Source: Lineus longissimus
Taxonomy: Eukaryota; Nemertea; Pilidiophora; Heteronemertea; Lineidae
DNA length: 64,000 nucleotides
Direction of reading: 5' to 3'
NCBI RefSeq assembly: GCF_910592395.1
Contig: NC_088323.1
Span: 2,792,001-2,856,000 of the forward strand
The notes under the pieces were generated by a model that worked only from the letters and a program-made list of their open reading frames with translations, had not been told where the DNA came from and made no database searches. The first letter of the stretch is position 1, and the number at the start of each line of letters is the position of its first letter. Both the position numbers and the translations under genes were made by a program. This document shows positions 45,001-51,000 of the stretch, in pieces.

Positions 45001-48000
45001 GCACACATATAATTCCACCTAATGAGGCTAAAACTTTTAAATGATTAGGCATTAATACGGCCAAACCCTTGAGAACCAGTGGTGTGTCATGCTAGAATGC
45101 TCTCAATTGGATTATGAGAAAATCCACCTGTTGTCAAGACTTCTTCAAATTAGTGAACAATTCAGTGTATGGTAAAACTTATCGGAGAATTTCTTCGGCA
45201 GGAATTGCATAAAAGGTGACAACAGTGTGTTCTACCAGTGAATTTATTACAAGTTATCACATCCGATAAGAAGGTTTCCAATGAGATAAAAGGAAATTTG
45301 AAGAAGATTATAAAGAATTTGAAAACTTATCTAACTCTAGAAAATGGTCTCCAACCAAGAGACTGAAACCTAACTCAGTGTTATGCAGTGTTACAGTTAT
45401 TAACATTTGCAAAAATTTCGTTCAGATGAGTGCACATATGATCCCTGGCGTGATTGGGGACCTTGCTCGGCAACTTGTGGATCAGGCACGCAGGAGTCTC
45501 TTCGGTAAGTCATCACGATTGTTAATAAAGCCTTTGGAGACCTTTAACAGTGCAGCACGAGAATATTAGATGTAACTGTTTAGCTGTATTATACTGCTGT
45601 TTGCAGTCAAGTTCCTTCGACGCAGTCGAAACAAATGCGCACGGAATGTTGCTTTGGTAATGTACCGCATATATCGCCGAGACTTAGAGACATCATAAGC
45701 CACCATAGTCACAATATGAAGGCATACGTTCTATACGGATTTCATGTCTACATTTGCTTTTATTAAAACGGGCCAATCAACAATGTTTCAGTGATCCCAT
45801 AAATATAAGAGGTAACTGTTCCAAGGAACTTGCGAGATACAGGCCTTGTCAAGACAGGAAATGCGTTTGTAAGGAAGGTGACAAAACCTACCAGGTTAAT
45901 GAGAAGTTCACGCGGCCAAACGAGCCATGCAATGTCTGGTAAGTCTTTTTACCAATTACTCCATCTTCTTCCTATCTCTGCACAAACGGCCTCACTGGTT
46001 TATTTTCAATCTCATATGCAGATTATAAGCACATGCTTATATGCACGTGGTGAGCAAAACGTCATTGTATGGGCAATGTGTGGTCTTCTCGATGTGTGGC
46101 AGAGACATTTCCCTAATTACCACATATCCTGGTCGAAACCCCTGGTAAGATTCGTATAAGATTCGGGGTTACATGTGATGTAAGATCGTATTAAATTCCG
46201 TGCACATGTAGATTCAAAACTTTCCAGGATTCTTGTCAGGGCTTGGTTTGAGGTATTATGAGTATCCAACTTTATGCTAAATAGTGGTCGTTAACCCCTC
46301 TCACTCCTGTACACTCGGCAATCATTTAAGGCAAATTCTTCAATTGATCTTTTTGATTTCAGCTTGTGCGATGTTTATCTCAAAATCAGTTGCGAACCTG
46401 ACAAGAGTAAAGTCGGTAAGGACTATTATTGATTTTGAATATTGGGCATATTCGTCAGCGCAAGCGCAATCCAATGGTCGTGAATTCGAACCCCTGTCTG
46501 CTCTTCAGTTTGTCTTTCGAAATTCGAGCTCAAGTGAGTGCTTAACCGGCTGCTGCATACATTTGATACACTCGAGTGCCTTTTTGAAACCTGTGTAATA
46601 GTCGATGAAATGCGCTCAGTCAAAGCCGCCATTGCAACACAAAAGGTACCGACATTTTGCGCGATTCAGGGTCATAATTTCATAATATTGAAAGTCGGGA
46701 AATAACAAGTCTTAAATGCTCGTATTTATAATTGTTATCGAGAGGCTTTTTTGGACTTTAGTGGATGGGTTCATGAAGCCGTGGGAGAAGTGGAGCCAAT
46801 GCTCGGCATCATGCGGCAAAGGCAAGACGTCACGAAGTAGATCCTGCCAACCACCAGAGTGCGGCGGAGCGCAATGTCAAGGTCAATCATATATGGAAAA
46901 GGACTGTAGTAATGGAGATTGTCCTGGTGAGTGTGTGTTCTGGAAATTGTCCGACTGATCTGTGTCGATTAAGTATTTTGTCTAAATAAGAGTTTCCAAT
47001 GTTAATTAGTACATATTTTAATAAGTATAGTCGAATTGAAGATAACCACGGTGAATGATGTAGTTCAATGTTTACAATCAACAGATATATTTTTGTTCAC
47101 GACACTGGCTTGTGAATTAACATAGTCTTTGTGCCATAAAACAGTTGCTATAAGAGGAGACTCCCTTCTGACACAAAGCCAGAATCCAGGTTGATGACAG
47201 CAAATCACGTTGTGCCTTTGCCAATATATATGCCTATTCATTTTCTTCAGAATGACCGTGCTCCTATTAAATGAAATTTTTTTTTCATGTGAAAAAGTAA
47301 AAGTTTAATAATTATGCTACATGTATATTTCTTTCGGCACACTAATTTTCAACTGTTTCCAGAGAAGTGCGAGTGGGAATTCGACGAATGGTCTGGCTGC
47401 TCAACTACATGTGGTAATGGTACACGGACTAAAAAGAGTAAATGCACATGTTTAACCGCATCACTTTGCAAGAATTGCGTATGCAATGAGACAGCGAAAC
47501 CCGCTCCTCAGTCGAAGCCATGCACGAACAACAAGCCATGCCCAGAAGATTGTGAAGTTAGCAGTTGGGCTTCCTGGTCAGACTGTAGCTACAAGGCTAA
47601 TTGCAGTGATGGAGAAAAAACACGCAAGAGAGCGGTCACGAAGCCGAAGGTTGGAGATGGAAAAGAATGTCCTGATCTGGAAGAAACCGAACGCTGTCCC
47701 AAGAATTGTTCAGGTGAGCCAAGCTTCTATGATGTCCACGGGGAGTAGTCCTATAAGAAAATATTGCTAAAGTTTGATTTCGAATTGCTCCAAAGATGGC
47801 GATCATTCTACCTGAAAGAGAGTTTAATATCGATCGAATTCTCAGACTGCAGTAATGATGATCCACCCATGGTTGTTTTGATTTTCTGAGGTGGTGTAAC
47901 ATGAAAGTTTCTACACTTTTTGTGAGATCAACCATGATATACATGTATTTATGCTAGATCTTCCACAAAATTCTTCTGATTTCAAATTAAACACAATTTT

Positions 48001-51000
48001 TACGATTTTTTCTCTGACTCCCGAATATTGGTTATTTGCTTATTCGCTCGCAAATATTGTCTGCTTGTTGTGCATTGCTGGCCCATCTGTATTGCAGAGT
48101 GTGTTCCTCCCCGAAAGAAGATGATGTGCACTAACCCTTGTGACAAGACGTGTCAGCATGCAAGACAGTCAGTAGTATGTACGATGGTGCAAAAGTGCGT
48201 CGAAGACTGCAGATGTCCTGTTGGAATGGTATGTACGCAGTACACGTCTTGGGCGTTCGGGGTAGCGCAGTAGAAACACCTTTAGCACTGATGTCGCTGG
48301 TTCACTCCCGGTCGACCTGTACACTTATTTAGTACAGAGGGTGTGATAGTGAGGACGACTCTCTTCGACAGCGTAGGTTCTGGTCTCAGTTTTTTCCCTA
48401 CGATACATTACAATCGTCAGATATTGTTAGAGTTACGCCAGCTCTCATCTCGATATTTCATCTTAAAGGTAAATAACACGTCTGAAAAAAATCAATGACA
48501 TTAATACCGAGCTATTCGGTTGCCCAGTCGCCTTAAGAGTCAAGGATGGTATAGGAAGAACTAACCTGTATTTCTGTTATAGTATGAAAATGAAAATGGA
48601 ACTTGTGTAATGAAAGACGACTGTGGATGCGAATGGGACACGAAGGAGTTCGGAGCTCAACCTGCAGGAAGTCCAAAATATTACCCTGATGGATATGTTA
48701 TGAAGAAGAATAAGTGTAATAATTGGTGAGTAGCTATTTTGTTTTCTCTCTCTTTAGCATGCAGTGCTTTGATTAAACTGTTTCTATATTTTGACGTAAT
48801 TCTAACCAGTGATATTGGATTGTGTTCTAACATCTATAGGGGCTGTGCTGCGGCTTGTTTGATGCGGAATGTGGACATCCTCATTGGATTGGATCGCAGT
48901 TCCTTTGAAAGACGCACCACCGACTGAATTCGACATATATCATACAATCTCTCTCTGACAGGACATTATTTGTTGCATGTGTACCCAGTTAAAGATCTGG
49001 ACATTATAGCCTCAGGTGTTTCATGATGTGAAATGTAATTTTCAATATTGTATGATGCATATTAGATAATAAGATCATTTCCGAAATTTTAGCACGTGTA
49101 AGGGTTATCAATGGACATGCACTACTGATACCTGTGACAGTAAGTAACTTTATTTCGCAGATCTAAAATCATATGCTTCACGATATAATTCCTCTTTGAG
49201 ATATCAAGCTGTAATAACATTATTTTAACCAAGGTCTAGGCATTATAAAATGTGTGCAGGTTCTGAAATGAAATGTAGCATTATATGTAGTGCCTTTTAC
49301 ACTAGACAGCTGTACTGTACCGAAGCTCTTTGCATCTTTTCCACAGCTTAATCCAGGACTCTTCCTTAATGAATTGGTTTAGATTCTAATTATTTTTTTT
49401 GTTCTTGAAACTCAATATTCTACATTGCGTTTGATTTCAGTTGACTGTGAGTGGGGAGATTGGGAGAAGGTCGGCCTTTGCTCGGAAAACTGCGGCAAAG
49501 GAAACCAGACATGGAAGAGGGAGATAAAGATCCACAAAAAGGGAGATGGCAATGACTGTGATGGAAACAATACGAAGGAAGAACCGTGCAAGGAAGCAGA
49601 CTGCCGTAAGTGCAGCAGTTTCACAAAGACACTCACATCGTCAACTGTTAACCGCCCAATTTTCTCTTGATGTCTTGCGTCCGCAATATTATATGAAGAA
49701 AAACACAATTCTACCTTTTTTGGTTGATAAGGAAGTTTCGTTTTTTTCGGTTTTCAAAAAAATCCACGATATTTCTTTTCGCAAATATCAGTTATTCGTG
49801 AAATCCGCCCAAAACCCCGTCGAGATGCATCGGTTTTGACTTAGTTCTTAGTTCAACCTCACGAAGTTTGGTTAGACTACCATACCTCCAGTGCGGTATC
49901 AATTCCTTTATCATAACAAGCGTATTGGTTATCTAACTTTCAGCATGTGAAGAAAACGAGAAATGGAGCGAGATCGATCTGTGCGAGGAGACGTGCACAA
50001 ACTTGTTAAACGAAACTTACGCAAATAAATCATCCGACTGTGTTAACAAATGTAAATGTAAACGCGAAGATGGTTTCTACAGACAGGGACAGAAATGCGT
50101 AAAGAGTATAGTCTGTAAGCAGTGCATCGTTAATGGCACTGTCTACGAGGTCAGTGATGCTTTTAATCCGAAAAATATTAATGATACATGTGTATTGTGT
50201 AGATATTGTTTAATTCAAATTGACCAGTTTTTTACTGCACAGTATACTGTACCTTGGTATATAGGTACAGTATAGGTAGAGACCTGGCGTGATGAATCGC
50301 CAGCATTGTGACCAGTCATCAATATAGCTCATGAGAAACGACCGTTACATTGTTTATGTATCCCATCCACTCACCAACCAACCCACATTAGGAAGTTATC
50401 TCGGCTCTTCAACAAATTATTGAAAATGTCAGGGAGATCCAAATGGCTTCTTTTCACAACCGACGAAATCGGAGTTAAAAAATCTATATGTTGATTTTGC
50501 AAAAAAGAAAGAAAAGTCACTTATAAGTGTTTGACGTGGCATCAATAACAGCTGATGTTTACTATTTTTAAGCACAACCAATACTTGCCAAAGAAAACCG
50601 GACACCCATGCAAGAGGTACCGATGTAAAGATACTGTTGTCGTGGAGGAAGAAGACTGCAATACGGACAAAGTTTGTGTAAGACCATTATTATCGGACTG
50701 AAGTTTTGCAGCAGACTATATGAAACTCATCAACCTCTTGTTATTGTTTGGAAAATTAATTGAATGATCTTCCGTAAGGGCTCTTTAAGGTCACCGAAGG
50801 CCTGAGAAAAATGACTCGGAAGGAGGAAGTGATGCTCACTTCAACTAATTACCGTCATTTTATCATTTTTAGGATGACAATGAAGAGAAGGTGCTCGTGC
50901 CAGGAACCACATGCTGCTACGAATGCAAACCACGTAAGTTACCTTATTTACACAATTACTACATGTATGTGCATTGTATTTGCATTGCATTTCACGGAGA

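Noticed and set aside
46440-46640. Possible SINE with a box B-like AATTCGAACCCC
   Set aside because: No convincing box A or tRNA-like arms; too weak to list.
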